A stretch of 61,967 bases of DNA. Source: Pelagibius sp. Alg239-R121 (GTDB lineage: Bacteria; Pseudomonadota; Alphaproteobacteria; Kiloniellales; Kiloniellaceae). Of the stretch, positions 36,823 to 46,023 are shown one piece after another (the stretch's first letter is position 1; every line of letters starts with the position of its first letter). Both the position numbers and the translations under genes were made by a program. The notes under the pieces are model-generated. The model was not told the DNA's origin. It searched no databases and saw nothing but the letters and a program-made list of their open reading frames with translations. The stretch is taken from positions 1 to 61,967 of the forward strand of contig NZ_CAMZOF010000018.1 in NCBI RefSeq assembly GCF_947331435.1, written 5' to 3'.

Positions 36823-39800
36823 TCAGGCCGCGTCCCGATCCTGCTGCGGCAGGAGGCCGGCAATCAGGGCGCGTGTTTCCTCGCCGCCCTCGAAGCTGAT
36901 GTGCACGCCCTTACGCGAACTTTCGACGACCGTTGCCGGTATCTTTTCCGACAGGTTGCCGATTTTGACGGTCAGACGCTCGCCAACCGAAATTTCACCC
37001 TCGCAGGTGAGCAACGCGCCACCAAGGGAAAGATCCTTGATCTGCCCACGGGTGTTGACGCCGTTACCTTCGAGCGTAATCGGCCAGCTTCCGGCCTGCC
37101 GCACATCCTTGCGCCGGTTGCCGACGGCAGATTCTCGAAGCTCCTTAAGGACTTCTCCCATCTGTCTGTCCAGGTTGTCGATGTTGGTAAGGGTTCCTTC
37201 GGCGCTGGTCATCACGTTTTGCGAATGATCGCTCACCTGCTTGGATTCCTCGGAAACATCGGATATCTGCCCGGACACTTCGGACATGTGGCGAACGGTG
37301 GACTGGACCGATTCGCTGATCTCCTGGGTCGCCTGACTCTGCTGCTCCACGGCTTCGGAGATGGTCTCGGAAATGCTATTCACTTCCTTGATCGTTTCGC
37401 TGATCACGCGGATCGCCTGCACGGCGCCCTCGGTTTCGGTGCGAATGGCTCCGATCTGACTGCCGATCTCTTCCGTCGCCTTGGCGGTCTGCGTGGCGAG
37501 GTTCTTGACCTCGGAAGCGACCACGGCAAAGCCCTTACCCGCATCACCGGCCCGGGCGGCTTCGATCGTGGCGTTCAGCGCCAGCAGATTGGTCTGCTCG
37601 GCAATATCTTGAATCAAACTGATGACATCGCCGATCTTCTGCGCCGCATCGGCCAGTCCGCCGACGGTTTCATCGGTCCGGGTTGCTTCCTCCGCCGCTT
37701 TTTGGACGATGCTGGAAGACTGTCCGACCTGACGGGTAATCTCACTGATGGAGGCGCTGAGTTCTTCGGCAGCAGAGGCAACAGTTTGAATGCTCTCGCT
37801 GGCTTGGCTGGCTCCGTCGGCAACGGTCGACGCGCGCTGGTTCAACCGTCCAACAATCTCACCCATTCCAGATGACGACTCTTTCATGTCTTTGGCTTGA
37901 ACGGTGGAACTCTCGACGGCGGCCTTCACTTCCTTGTCGAGCCGTTCGGAGATGGTAAGAAGCTCGGTTTTCAGCTTTTCATCGTTGGCTCGTTTACGCT
38001 CTTCCTCCTCGTCTCTCATACGCCCGACTTCCTTGGCATTGGCCTTGAAGACCTCAACGGCTTCTGCCATATCGCCGATTTCGTCCTGACGCCCGATGGA
38101 GGGCACTTCCGTCTCCAGATCGCCGTCCGCGAGTTCTTTCATGGCAGAGGTCATGCGGTTGATCGGACTGGTCACTCTGAAGATCACAACCCATGCAGAC
38201 ACAGCACCGACCGCCAGTATGGCAGCCAGAAGGATAACGTCGAATATGAGAGTGCTGGTGGCGGCGCTCTGCGACGATTCCGCGAGCGAACCCGTGACGG
38301 CACTTACTGCTGTCTGAATCTTCAGCAGACTGTCGATAGCGGTTGTCGCGGCGGCGATCCACTCAGGACCGGCCATGGGATAGGCCGAGGTCGAGGTCGC
38401 CTCATCGTAGCGTTCCTCCCGGACACTTTGATAGATTTCGAAAAAACTCGCCTGCACCTGCGATACTGCCAGCTTGATTTGAGCCGGCAGCGCAGGATTG
38501 CTGGCAGCAAGTCGAGTCGCGTCCCAGGCGCTCTCAACCCGGCCATTATACCTGGACAAAGTTTGAAGCTGTGCGGCGCTGATTGGAGCGCGTGCGCCGA
38601 TGATACCACCCATGATGGCACGTTCGCGGCCGGCGTATTCGGCCATGCCCCAGACATTGTGGCGCAGTGACACAAAGACACCGAGCAACGAATCGACCTC
38701 GGCAAAGTGCTCGACCGCAGCCAGCATCAGGTTCTGGCTCTGCACGATCAACTGAGACGCCGCAGGGACCCAGGCAGAAAGAAGTTCCTTGGGGCGCTGC
38801 TCTTTAGCCTGCGAAAGCGCGCCATCCGCCTGACTCCGCAGAGCGACGATCTGGGCGTATGCTTCCTTCACCTCGGCAATCAGTTTGTCTTTGCCGTCGA
38901 AATCCCGCCACGCCGACAACTGCTTCATTGCTGCGTCGAAAGCCTGATCGGCATTCTGCCGTCGGGTCCTAATTTTTTCCAGGGCGGCCTCACCAGCCAC
39001 TGAAACGGACTGGAGAGCGCCGTTGGTGACTCCTCGTTCGACCGCCCAGTTTCCCGCGGCCTTCATCAAATTGTCGGTCAGCTCCTGCCCTTCCAGGCCA
39101 ACTCCGTGGGCGCGCCAGGAGGCGGAAACCGCAGCGTCCAACGCGAGTAGTGTATCAATCGCCGCCGTCGCGGCATCGATCCATTCAAGCGCCGTCATGC
39201 CATAGGCCGCGCTGTTGGTCCCGGCTTCATAGACCGCTTTACGTGTTGTCTGATAAGAGCCGAAGAAGTTGCCTTCGGCCTCTCGAATGGCTTCGACGAT
39301 GGTTGCCGGCGTTCCCGGCGCATCTGAAACACCACGCACGGTATCCCAGGCGGCTTCGACCTGCCCACGGAACCCACTGAGTTTGCGAAGCTGCGCCGCC
39401 GTCATGCGTTTTTCGCCGGCAACCAGACCGCCGATGATCGCGCGCTCACGCCCGGCATATTCGGACATGACCCAGGAAAAGTGCTTCAGCATGGCGAGCT
39501 GGCCGATCTGATCACCGCCCGTTTGGACTCTGGAAACCGCGACCCGCAGATCCTTGCTCTGCATAATCAGGCCGGTCATATTCGAGACCCAGTCACTCAG
39601 GGCATCTGCGCTGCGGTCCGCTTTATCCTGACCCAGGGCCACATCGATTTTCTGACGGAAAGCGACGATATTTTTGTAGGCTGCTTCCGTCTCTTTGCTC
39701 AACGCCCGCTGATCCGCATAAAGATCGTGAGCCTGAATCTTCTCCATAGCTTCCAGAAAAGCGGCATCGGCTGTCTTACGTCGCGAAGCGATCTTGTTTC

Positions 39801-40050
39801 TGGCTTCATCGGAGGCAGGCTTCACATTAGCCAATGCCGCGTTTGTCGCGCCGCGCTCCACGGCCCAATTGCCGGCAGAGATGACAAGCAGGTCGGCCAG
39901 AGCATTGCTGTCGGAAATCTGCTCAGCAAGCTGCCGGTCGCTTATCGCGGAAAACATGGCCGAGGTGGCGAAGGATGCAACCGCAATAATCAAAATTGAG
40001 CAGATCGCGATCAGGCTATTACGGATAGTGAAAATACGTGCGGACTTCAT
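36823..40050 (-). CDS. Large chemoreceptor with duplicated NIT-like sensor and C-terminal PilZ domain
   Basis: 1075 residues, about twice a usual receptor. TM1 is at about 12-34. The periplasmic region holds two copies of a helical module, with [15 protein letters not shown] at about 59 and [15 protein letters not shown] at about 332. Both also share [12 protein letters not shown], VExAWD and EWIxAATxAIDxLL. It resembles nitrate/nitrite-sensing (NIT) helical domains, but the ligand is unproven. TM2 at about 600-625, HAMP, and a signalling domain with [20 protein letters not shown] at about 815-835 follow. Residues 975-1070 are a PilZ domain with both c-di-GMP motifs (RKDVR and DLSLGG). So it probably couples periplasmic sensing and c-di-GMP to CheA control. 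Confidence 0.9.
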   Translation of the reverse strand: MKSARIFTIRNSLIAICSILIIAVASFATSAMFSAISDRQLAEQISDSNALADLLVISAGNWAVERGATNAALANVKPASDEARNKIASRRKTADAAFLEAMEKIQAHDLYADQRALSKETEAAYKNIVAFRQKIDVALGQDKADRSADALSDWVSNMTGLIMQSKDLRVAVSRVQTGGDQIGQLAMLKHFSWVMSEYAGRERAIIGGLVAGEKRMTAAQLRKLSGFRGQVEAAWDTVRGVSDAPGTPATIVEAIREAEGNFFGSYQTTRKAVYEAGTNSAAYGMTALEWIDAATAAIDTLLALDAAVSASWRAHGVGLEGQELTDNLMKAAGNWAVERGVTNGALQSVSVAGEAALEKIRTRRQNADQAFDAAMKQLSAWRDFDGKDKLIAEVKEAYAQIVALRSQADGALSQAKEQRPKELLSAWVPAASQLIVQSQNLMLAAVEHFAEVDSLLGVFVSLRHNVWGMAEYAGRERAIMGGIIGARAPISAAQLQTLSRYNGRVESAWDATRLAASNPALPAQIKLAVSQVQASFFEIYQSVREERYDEATSTSAYPMAGPEWIAAATTAIDSLLKIQTAVSAVTGSLAESSQSAATSTLIFDVILLAAILAVGAVSAWVVIFRVTSPINRMTSAMKELADGDLETEVPSIGRQDEIGDMAEAVEVFKANAKEVGRMRDEEEERKRANDEKLKTELLTISERLDKEVKAAVESSTVQAKDMKESSSGMGEIVGRLNQRASTVADGASQASESIQTVASAAEELSASISEITRQVGQSSSIVQKAAEEATRTDETVGGLADAAQKIGDVISLIQDIAEQTNLLALNATIEAARAGDAGKGFAVVASEVKNLATQTAKATEEIGSQIGAIRTETEGAVQAIRVISETIKEVNSISETISEAVEQQSQATQEISESVQSTVRHMSEVSGQISDVSEESKQVSDHSQNVMTSAEGTLTNIDNLDRQMGEVLKELRESAVGNRRKDVRQAGSWPITLEGNGVNTRGQIKDLSLGGALLTCEGEISVGERLTVKIGNLSEKIPATVVESSRKGVHISFEGGEETRALIAGLLPQQDRDAA

Positions 40051-40289
40051 AACAATTTCCCCGAGAGAAACAAAGTAAGTCTACACTTTCGGTAAATTTC
40101 GCTTTCAAATAGTAAATGTCGGTACTTATTTTTCAAATACACCAGAAGAGACTAATTAATTGTAATCAATTATCTATTAACAGGATAGTTCATCACTTAA
40201 ATAGTGAATTTACTTACTTGTAATGTGCCAATTTTTAGAAACCAGGGGCGCCACTCTTTCTCCTCGGAGCAAAAGCTTCGTCACGTGTT

Positions 40290-40550
40290 GCCGCTGCGCG
40301 GTTACCCGGCTTCGCTTCGTTCGCCGGTGTCGCGATCTGGGCTTCCCATTCAGCGGTAACCGACACTGCTCGATCTGTCGAGCAATGCAACGAAGCCCTG
40401 CACGATGTCAATGAGATTAGCCAACGTCATCTTGACGGTGTTCGCACTCGACTATCGGACCTGCAAAAACTCGAAGCCGCGCTTGTTCACCTGGTTCATG
40501 AATGCGCGCGCTCGAAGTGCCCTGCCCTGAAACAACTGTTCGCCGACTAG
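40290..40550 (+). pseudogene. MerR-family regulator remnant (frameshifted, 5'-truncated)
   Basis: One frame reads VTRLRFVRRCRDLGFPFS, the conserved middle of MerR proteins (LxFIRRxRxLGFxLxEI). After a frame change near 40350 the other frame gives TARSVEQCNEALHDVNEISQ, RHLDGVRTRLSDLQKLEAAL and VHECARSKCPALKQLFAD, the coiled-coil and Cys-containing tail of metal-responsive MerR regulators, ending at TAG 40548-40550. The N-terminal helix-turn-helix is missing. It is the only MerR-like sequence I find, and the window also holds a CueR-type promoter (14356-14386). Confidence 0.7.
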
Positions 40551-40630
40551 TTGGTTTAGTAAAGAGAACTGAATGCTGCCCTTCACCGCAACGCATAAAA
40601 TGAATTAGAAGGGCTCTTCCGCTTACTGGA

Positions 40631-40996
40631 TTATACCGTCCGGGTTTCGTCGAGCACGCGAATGAGTCCGTAAATGCTCTTCTTGATTTCAGTAGAAGAT
40701 ATAGCTTCGAACTGGCGCGCCAACCGAGATACCTCTGTCGGCCTTTTCGCATCCTGTGCAGCGCCCTGCTTATAGCCGGCGAAAAATGCCTCGATGTTGG
40801 TCTCAAGCACGGCGGCAAGCTGATAGAGCCGGCCGGCGCTGACCCGGTTCTTGCCGTGTTCATATTTCTGCAGCTGATGAAACGAAATCCCGAGCTGGCG
40901 TGCAACCTCCTGCTGCGTAAGGCCGACTTCCTTGCGGAGGATACGTATTCTGGCTGCGACGTGCGCGTTGATCGAAGTTTGAATTTCTGAAGACAT
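40631..40996 (-). CDS. XRE-family helix-turn-helix regulator
   Basis: 121 residues. The helix-turn-helix is at about 13-70 (VAARIRILRKEVGLTQQEVA, then ISFHQLQKYEHGKNRVSAGR). The C-terminal helical tail (LARQFEAISSTEIKKSIYGL) resembles the tails of the regulators at 7603 and 23815. It is upstream of, and parallel to, the large PilZ chemoreceptor, with the MerR remnant between them on the other strand. Confidence 0.9.
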   Translation of the reverse strand: MSSEIQTSINAHVAARIRILRKEVGLTQQEVARQLGISFHQLQKYEHGKNRVSAGRLYQLAAVLETNIEAFFAGYKQGAAQDAKRPTEVSRLARQFEAISSTEIKKSIYGLIRVLDETRTV

Positions 40997-41323
40997 GTCG
41001 GTTCCACCTTGCGCCTGATCGTTATTTCTGGAGCCAGAAAAATGCGTATCAGCCGTTCGTTATAAGTTCAGAGGGCGATTCACGTTCATGACTCTTCTCC
41101 GTCACGAACGGTCGCTCTCACTCCTATGCCAACCAGGCCGCATGAGCTTATCGCTCGTTGTGTCGCGGCTCGGATCAAAGCATCAGTTCGGTGGCACGAA
41201 TCTATGGAAGTCGCATGTTCACAACACAACGGCTGGGTATGTCCCGGCGCGTCTGATTGCAATCGTATTCATAATTATGCAAACAATTTGTTAACGCTAA
41301 ATTCTCATGCCGGCCGACGCGCC

Positions 41324-41638
41324 TCAAGAGCCCGCGGCGCGCATCTTCAACGGTTCTTCGTCCCGCAGGTGGCTATCGTCGTCCGGTGCCCAGGTATCCG
41401 GATCCGGATACCACGACTCAACGACATGCCGATCCTGAAGCAGCAAGTTGATCGACCGCGAGCCGCAGGCGCTGCAGACGATCTTCTCGCGCAGCTCCCG
41501 TACGTTCACGAAGGGCGAGAGGGCAGGGCGGTTGATCAGGTCATTGGGATCTATGTGGTTCTTGTGGCGGCAATCTTCGCACCAGGCGCTTAGAATGATA
41601 TTGGCGTCTGCCATCGCGCCGAGGGTCCAGTAATCCAC
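41324..41638 (-). CDS. Small Cys-pair protein, possible zinc ribbon
   Basis: 104 residues from a GTG at 41638, or 96 from ATG 41614. Two CxxC pairs (AWCEDCRHKNHIDPNDLI and IVCSACGSRSINLLLQDRHV) form a likely zinc ribbon. It starts within the end of the resolvase gene, so it is probably co-transcribed and translationally coupled with it. Function unknown. Confidence 0.65.
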   Translation of the reverse strand: MDYWTLGAMADANIILSAWCEDCRHKNHIDPNDLINRPALSPFVNVRELREKIVCSACGSRSINLLLQDRHVVESWYPDPDTWAPDDDSHLRDEEPLKMRAAGS

Positions 41639-42219
41639 TATGCGGACCTTTCCTTGTATTCAGCTATCCGCCGGGAGATCGTTGACTTGTTCACGCCTAA
41701 CACCTCCGCGACCTCTTCGTAGGTCGGTAAGCTGCCGTCCTTGTGGGGTGTCTCCAGCAGCTTTACAGCCATCTCGACCTGTTTATCTCCGAGCTTTCGC
41801 TTGCGGCCGAATTTGGTGCCCTTGGCCTTGGCCGCCTCCAGTCCGCGCAGGGTCCGCTCGCGAATGAGATTCCGTTCCAGCTCGGCGAAGGCGCCGGCGA
41901 TTGGAAAAATCGCCTTGCCGGTCGCGCTGCTTGGATCGATACCGTCCGATAGGGATTGAAAGGCAACCCCTCGCCGTTCCATGTCCTGAATGAAGTCCAG
42001 CAACTCGACCGTCCTGCGGCCGAGACGATCCAGTTTCCAGACCACGAGGGTATCGCCTTCGCGCAGGCGGGAGAGAGCCTTCTCCAATTCTGGTCGGATC
42101 ACCCGGCCGGACGAGATCTTCTCGCTGTAGACCTCGTCGCAGCCTGCTTCCTGAAGAGCCTTCAGTTGAAGATCCAGATTCTGCTCATGGGTCGATACGC
42201 GCGCATAACCGATCTTCAT
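41638..42219 (-). CDS. Serine recombinase (Tn3-type resolvase/invertase)
   Basis: 193 residues. The catalytic domain begins MKIGYARVSTHEQNLDLQLK with nucleophile Ser9 and has the conserved GDTLVVWKLDRLGRR and AFAELERNLIRERT segments. The C-terminal helix-turn-helix (YEEVAEVLGVNKSTISRRI) binds the recombination site. It is full length. A dyad (arms 42218-42226 and 42248-42256) overlaps its start codon and probably forms part of a res site and operator. No transposase partner is adjacent. Confidence 0.95.
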   Translation of the reverse strand: MKIGYARVSTHEQNLDLQLKALQEAGCDEVYSEKISSGRVIRPELEKALSRLREGDTLVVWKLDRLGRRTVELLDFIQDMERRGVAFQSLSDGIDPSSATGKAIFPIAGAFAELERNLIRERTLRGLEAAKAKGTKFGRKRKLGDKQVEMAVKLLETPHKDGSLPTYEEVAEVLGVNKSTISRRIAEYKERSA

Positions 42220-42256
42220 GTTGCATAACTCATTTTCCTTCTTACAAATGCAACAT
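42218..42256. promoter_or_regulatory. Dyad at the resolvase start, probable res subsite/operator
   Basis: ATGTTGCAT (42218-42226) and ATGCAACAT (42248-42256) are perfect 9-bp inverted repeats, 39 bp end to end, overlapping the resolvase ATG (42217-42219). A further TATGCAAC lies just beyond. Resolvases bind such paired sites next to their own gene and so autoregulate. Confidence 0.6.
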
Positions 42257-42561
42257 TATATATGCAACCTACTTTCGCAACAACATAAATCGCAGCTTTC
42301 TGCCGGAAATCGGTTTCTCTGCAAGCCTTGCGAAAACGACCGATTACGACTTAGAGATATTTCGCAAAGATTCCTATTGCGAGTGCCAGAAACGAAATAT
42401 ACCCTCATAGGTGCAGTTGGCATTTTACAGCGAGATGCTGATTGGCGAAAGCAGCCGGACCTCAGGAGCCTCCTAGGTCTGGCTTCTTTTGGCACGGGCT
42501 CAGGGACTAGCGGGCTGATGCCGGGTTGGGAAGAATCCTACGCTAGCAAAAGCGACCGTTA

Positions 42562-42807
42562 ATGATGAGCGCAGCGAAGGTAGGAGCAGAGCTGATTTTG
42601 TTGAAGAAACTCTCGGATCGTTACAGCCCCTTTTTCCTGACGGCGCTACAGGCGTTCGCGGGGGTAGTGCTGTTTTTCCTGATGTTGTGTCGGAGCGAAC
42701 AATCTACGGCCTTTCTGGAGCTGATGGTGGCAATGATCATCGCGGGCGTGCTGGTGTGCGAGCTTGGGAACAAATTCTTGACGAATCCGTTCGCAGACGA
42801 CCGCTAA
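42562..42807 (+). pseudogene. Membrane-protein fragment, possibly a DMT-type transporter remnant
   Basis: The frame contains LILLKKLSDRYSPFFLTALQ and AFAGVVLFFLMLCRS, like a transmembrane pair of EamA/DMT transporters, then LMVAMIIAGVLVCELGNKFL. It is much shorter than the roughly 290 residues of that family and has no start signal. The neighbouring sequence 42257-42561 shows no gene. Confidence 0.4.
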
Positions 42808-42900
42808 AAGTCACGCACTTAGGAGACACGCGTCAGAGGCACTGGAAGCGCGCTTCTGTCCGTTCATGAGCACGACGTTAAACAAACAAATCACCTGAGA

Positions 42901-44751
42901 ATGACCAAAATGCAAGTTGCTGAAGAAATCGCACGTGACCGCAGTTCTGTGTCGCGGCCTCCGGCAGAAAACCTAACGCCGAAGGTCAAACGCGTTTTGG
43001 CAACCTTGGAACTGACGGATCGGGAGATCGAAATTCTACGGCCTGCCAAAATCGAACATGTTGCTTGGAATCCCGAGACGCCAGTCGATGATCTGCTGGA
43101 TTCGGGGGTGAGCATGCTGGTGACCGAGCATTTTCCGCCTGCTGAGACGATTGCGCGCTGGCGTTCACGTGCCAAGGGGCCGTTGATCGTTGCCATTCTG
43201 CGACATTCGGTGTCAGCACCGGTCGTGAACAAGGAAGATGTGGTCTATGACAACTTGATCTGCTGCTTGTTCGACCGCAAGACGTTCCCGTTGCACCAGG
43301 CACTGTGCCAAGCCGAACATGCGCGTACTTTCGAGGCACGGTATTTGCCCGCGCCTTACATTCAGGCCACCGATCCGGCCAAGGGCAAGCGTGTTGCAGT
43401 TGTTGGGGCAGGGATTGTCAGCTTGATTGCAGCGCTGGAATTCGCGCGAGCGGGTTATGCGGTCGAGGTCTTCGAAAAGAGCCCTGATCCAAGAGCGCTT
43501 GGCGACTGGCGGCGGATGGGATGCACGCACGGAGGCGAGAGCGTTCGCATGTTTTCGCTGACCGAATGCGACATCTATCAGGACCGCAACAGCGATGGGC
43601 AGGGTCGCGTGAATGGTTTTATTGATACAGGCCTAGAGCGGATGGGCTGGGGCCTCGGGGCCGAGAGCGAGTTCGACGCGGAAGACCATCAATGGAAATC
43701 CGAGTTCCGGGATGTGCCGATTTTTCTGGCAGAGCATTACAACGAGGATGTCTTTGATCTGAACCACGAAAGCTATCGGCTGTGGGGCGCGATGATGGAG
43801 GCCACGCCGAATCTGTTCGAGGGGGTTGATCTGACCGAGGGATTGTTGCGAATCTGCCGGACCGAATCCTACCACGACAAGCAGTTGCGGCGGCAAAAGC
43901 ATGTTCGGGCCTTTGTGCGCGAGCTTGACCGAGAGTGTCTGATTGAAGCCTACCCGGCGCTGGCGACGGGTTGCGCGAATGACGAGATCTTTGGTGGCAT
44001 CGAAGTGGAAGGCTTCACACTGAACATCCAGCGTTTCGTGCGCCACGTTCTGACCGAGGCCGAGGCGCTGGGCGTCGTGTTTCATTGGAGCTCACCCGTT
44101 GCACGCATCGAGCGGCAAGGCAGTGTCATTGCAGGCCTAGTCGTGGCCGGAACGCTTCGGAAGTCGGATCATTACTTTGTCTCGCCCGGTCCTTATGTTC
44201 ATGGTCTGCTGGACCCAACGCAATCGCGCGGGTCGGTACACGGCATTCTCGGGGCCTGGATTTCAGTTCCGAATGTCGCTCCTAAGCTTCAACGGTCTAT
44301 GAAGATCGCGCGCGAAGGCCACATCGCAAGCTGCGGGAATATTATCATTAACGAGGACGATGCGGGTAACGAACGGCTCGTCTTCGGGTCAGGTTTTGGC
44401 TATCTGGGCCAGCGTCCGGAGAACATTGACCACGCACGGTTAGCGCGGCTGTTTCATTCGATGCAAGATTACGTCGGACAGCTTTTTCCTGAGGCGCTGG
44501 AAATGGCGCGGGCCGACGGATCGCTTGAAGCACAACGCAAGTATTGCATTCGGCCGTGGACCCCGACATGCCTTGGCATTTTCGAAATACAGGAGGCCGA
44601 AACAGGCTGTTTGGTCGTGGCGACGGGCCACAATACAGGCGGCTTTTCGCAAAGCACAAGCGTGGCCAAGGCCGCCCTGGCCGCGATGCGCGGCGACGTG
44701 CACCCTATGCACAGTCTTTATGCTCCTAAGCGCTTTCGCTCGTTCTGGTAA
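42901..44751 (+). CDS. FAD-dependent oxidoreductase (D-amino-acid oxidase-like) with extra N-terminal domain
   Basis: 616 residues. The dinucleotide-binding fold is at about 163-195 (RVAVVGAGIVSLIAALEFAR, then AGYAVEVFEK), with Ser in place of the third Gly. The C-terminal part (CIRPWTPTCLGIFE, then VATGHNTGGFSQSTSVA) fits the DAO/GlcD-like amine oxidoreductases that dehydrogenate amino or imino acids. Residues 1-160 form an additional domain not typical of the family (IEHVAWNPETPVDDLLDSGV, VVYDNLICCLFDRKTFP). It is first of six tightly packed genes in one direction. The next ATG follows its stop directly. Confidence 0.82.
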   Translation: MTKMQVAEEIARDRSSVSRPPAENLTPKVKRVLATLELTDREIEILRPAKIEHVAWNPETPVDDLLDSGVSMLVTEHFPPAETIARWRSRAKGPLIVAILRHSVSAPVVNKEDVVYDNLICCLFDRKTFPLHQALCQAEHARTFEARYLPAPYIQATDPAKGKRVAVVGAGIVSLIAALEFARAGYAVEVFEKSPDPRALGDWRRMGCTHGGESVRMFSLTECDIYQDRNSDGQGRVNGFIDTGLERMGWGLGAESEFDAEDHQWKSEFRDVPIFLAEHYNEDVFDLNHESYRLWGAMMEATPNLFEGVDLTEGLLRICRTESYHDKQLRRQKHVRAFVRELDRECLIEAYPALATGCANDEIFGGIEVEGFTLNIQRFVRHVLTEAEALGVVFHWSSPVARIERQGSVIAGLVVAGTLRKSDHYFVSPGPYVHGLLDPTQSRGSVHGILGAWISVPNVAPKLQRSMKIAREGHIASCGNIIINEDDAGNERLVFGSGFGYLGQRPENIDHARLARLFHSMQDYVGQLFPEALEMARADGSLEAQRKYCIRPWTPTCLGIFEIQEAETGCLVVATGHNTGGFSQSTSVAKAALAAMRGDVHPMHSLYAPKRFRSFW

Positions 44752-46020
44752 ATGATCGGACAACGACGTATGACAACACCTCGCCTTTCTGACGACCGAT
44801 TTCGCGCCATCGCAAACGAGTTCGGGACACCCTGTTGGGTCTATGACCGAGAGGAGATCGACAAACGCCTCAACAGGCTACAGGCGATGGAGGGTTTTAC
44901 CAAGATCCGGTATGCACAGAAAGCTAATTCGAACACACACCTACTGCGGCATCTGAAGTCGCGTGGGGTTGTGGTGGACGCGGTGTCGCTGGGCGAGATT
45001 GAGCGCGCGGCGGCCGCGGGCTATGCGCTAACGCCGCAATCGGACGACGTGGTTTACGCGTCAGACATTTTGGATCATGGCGAGATGGCGCGGATTTCCG
45101 AAACGGGAATCGCGGTGAATGCAGGCTCGCCGCAGATGCTGGAGCAGATCGGATCGCACAGCCCCGGCCATCGGGTCTGGCTGCGGATCAACCCCGGTTT
45201 CGGAAGCGGGTTCAGTCGCAAAACAAACACGGGCGGCGAGTTCAGCAAACACGGAATCTGGCACGGTGATCTGGCACAGTGTTACCAGATGATCGAGGAC
45301 TATGGGTTAACTCTCGTTGGATTGCACATGCATATCGGATCGGGCGCGGAAGAGGCCGTCTTGCGGCGCGTCTGCGAGGCGATGGTGGCCCAAGTCAAGG
45401 CGTGCCCTTTCGATCTGGAAGCGGTGTCGACCGGAGGTGGTTTGCCCATCACGCACCGCGCGGAGGACGTGGAATTCGACGCGCCGGCCTATGGCCAAGT
45501 CTGGAGCGCGGCGAAGTCCGAAATCGAGGCGTATTTGGGACACAGGATCGAATTGGAGGTCGAGCCGGGGCGCTACGTCATTGGCAACTCGGGCTATTTG
45601 CTGAGCGAAGTGCGTGCCAAGAAGCAGATGGGCGAGAACCAGTTTGTCTTGTTGAACGCAGGGTTCAACGACCTTGTGCGTCCGGCGATGTACGGCGGCT
45701 ATCATCAACTCAATATCATTCCGCGTAACGGAAACGGGCGTCCGAATGCGACGCGTAAGACAATCGTGGCGGGGCCTTTGTGCGAAGCAGGTGATGTCTT
45801 TACGCAGAATGCGGACGGGGTGGTTGAGTTCTGCGATCTGCCAGAGCCGAGCGTTGGCAGTCTCGCGGTGTTCTCGGATTGTGGGGCCTATTGCGCGAGC
45901 ATGAGTTCGAATTACAACAGCCGGACCCTTGCGCCTGAAATCCTGGTCGAGGGCGAAAGCCAGCGGATCATTCGCAAGAGACAGAATTTCGATGATCTTC
46001 TAAGCCTGGAGGATGTTTGA
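44752..46020 (+). CDS. Fold-type III PLP decarboxylase, diaminopimelate decarboxylase-like
   Basis: 422 residues; an alternative start is ATG 44770. PLP Lys57 in IRYAQKANSN, HMHIGSG, STGGGLPI, EVEPGRYVIGN, CEAGD and FSDCGAYCASMSSNYNSR are the conserved LysA/ornithine-decarboxylase-2 motifs, so it should decarboxylate a D- or meso-configured or basic amino acid. It is probably not the housekeeping LysA, because it lies between an amino-acid oxidase-like gene and an HDAC-like amidohydrolase. A diamine or modified amino acid is a reasonable substrate guess. Confidence 0.85.
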   Translation: MIGQRRMTTPRLSDDRFRAIANEFGTPCWVYDREEIDKRLNRLQAMEGFTKIRYAQKANSNTHLLRHLKSRGVVVDAVSLGEIERAAAAGYALTPQSDDVVYASDILDHGEMARISETGIAVNAGSPQMLEQIGSHSPGHRVWLRINPGFGSGFSRKTNTGGEFSKHGIWHGDLAQCYQMIEDYGLTLVGLHMHIGSGAEEAVLRRVCEAMVAQVKACPFDLEAVSTGGGLPITHRAEDVEFDAPAYGQVWSAAKSEIEAYLGHRIELEVEPGRYVIGNSGYLLSEVRAKKQMGENQFVLLNAGFNDLVRPAMYGGYHQLNIIPRNGNGRPNATRKTIVAGPLCEAGDVFTQNADGVVEFCDLPEPSVGSLAVFSDCGAYCASMSSNYNSRTLAPEILVEGESQRIIRKRQNFDDLLSLEDV

Positions 46021-46023
46021 GCC

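Noticed and set aside
36901-38670. Long plus-strand frames of 324 and 257 codons opposite the PilZ chemoreceptor
   Set aside because: Antisense to conserved signalling, HAMP and PilZ domains; composition follows the codon pattern of the real gene.
41088-41323. Overlapping plus-strand frames upstream of the XRE gene
   Set aside because: No conserved motif; the region most likely holds promoters for the divergent genes.
44752-46020. Calling the PLP enzyme the housekeeping diaminopimelate decarboxylase
   Set aside because: Motifs fit LysA, but the gene context is an amine cluster, so a lysA symbol would overstate what the sequence shows.
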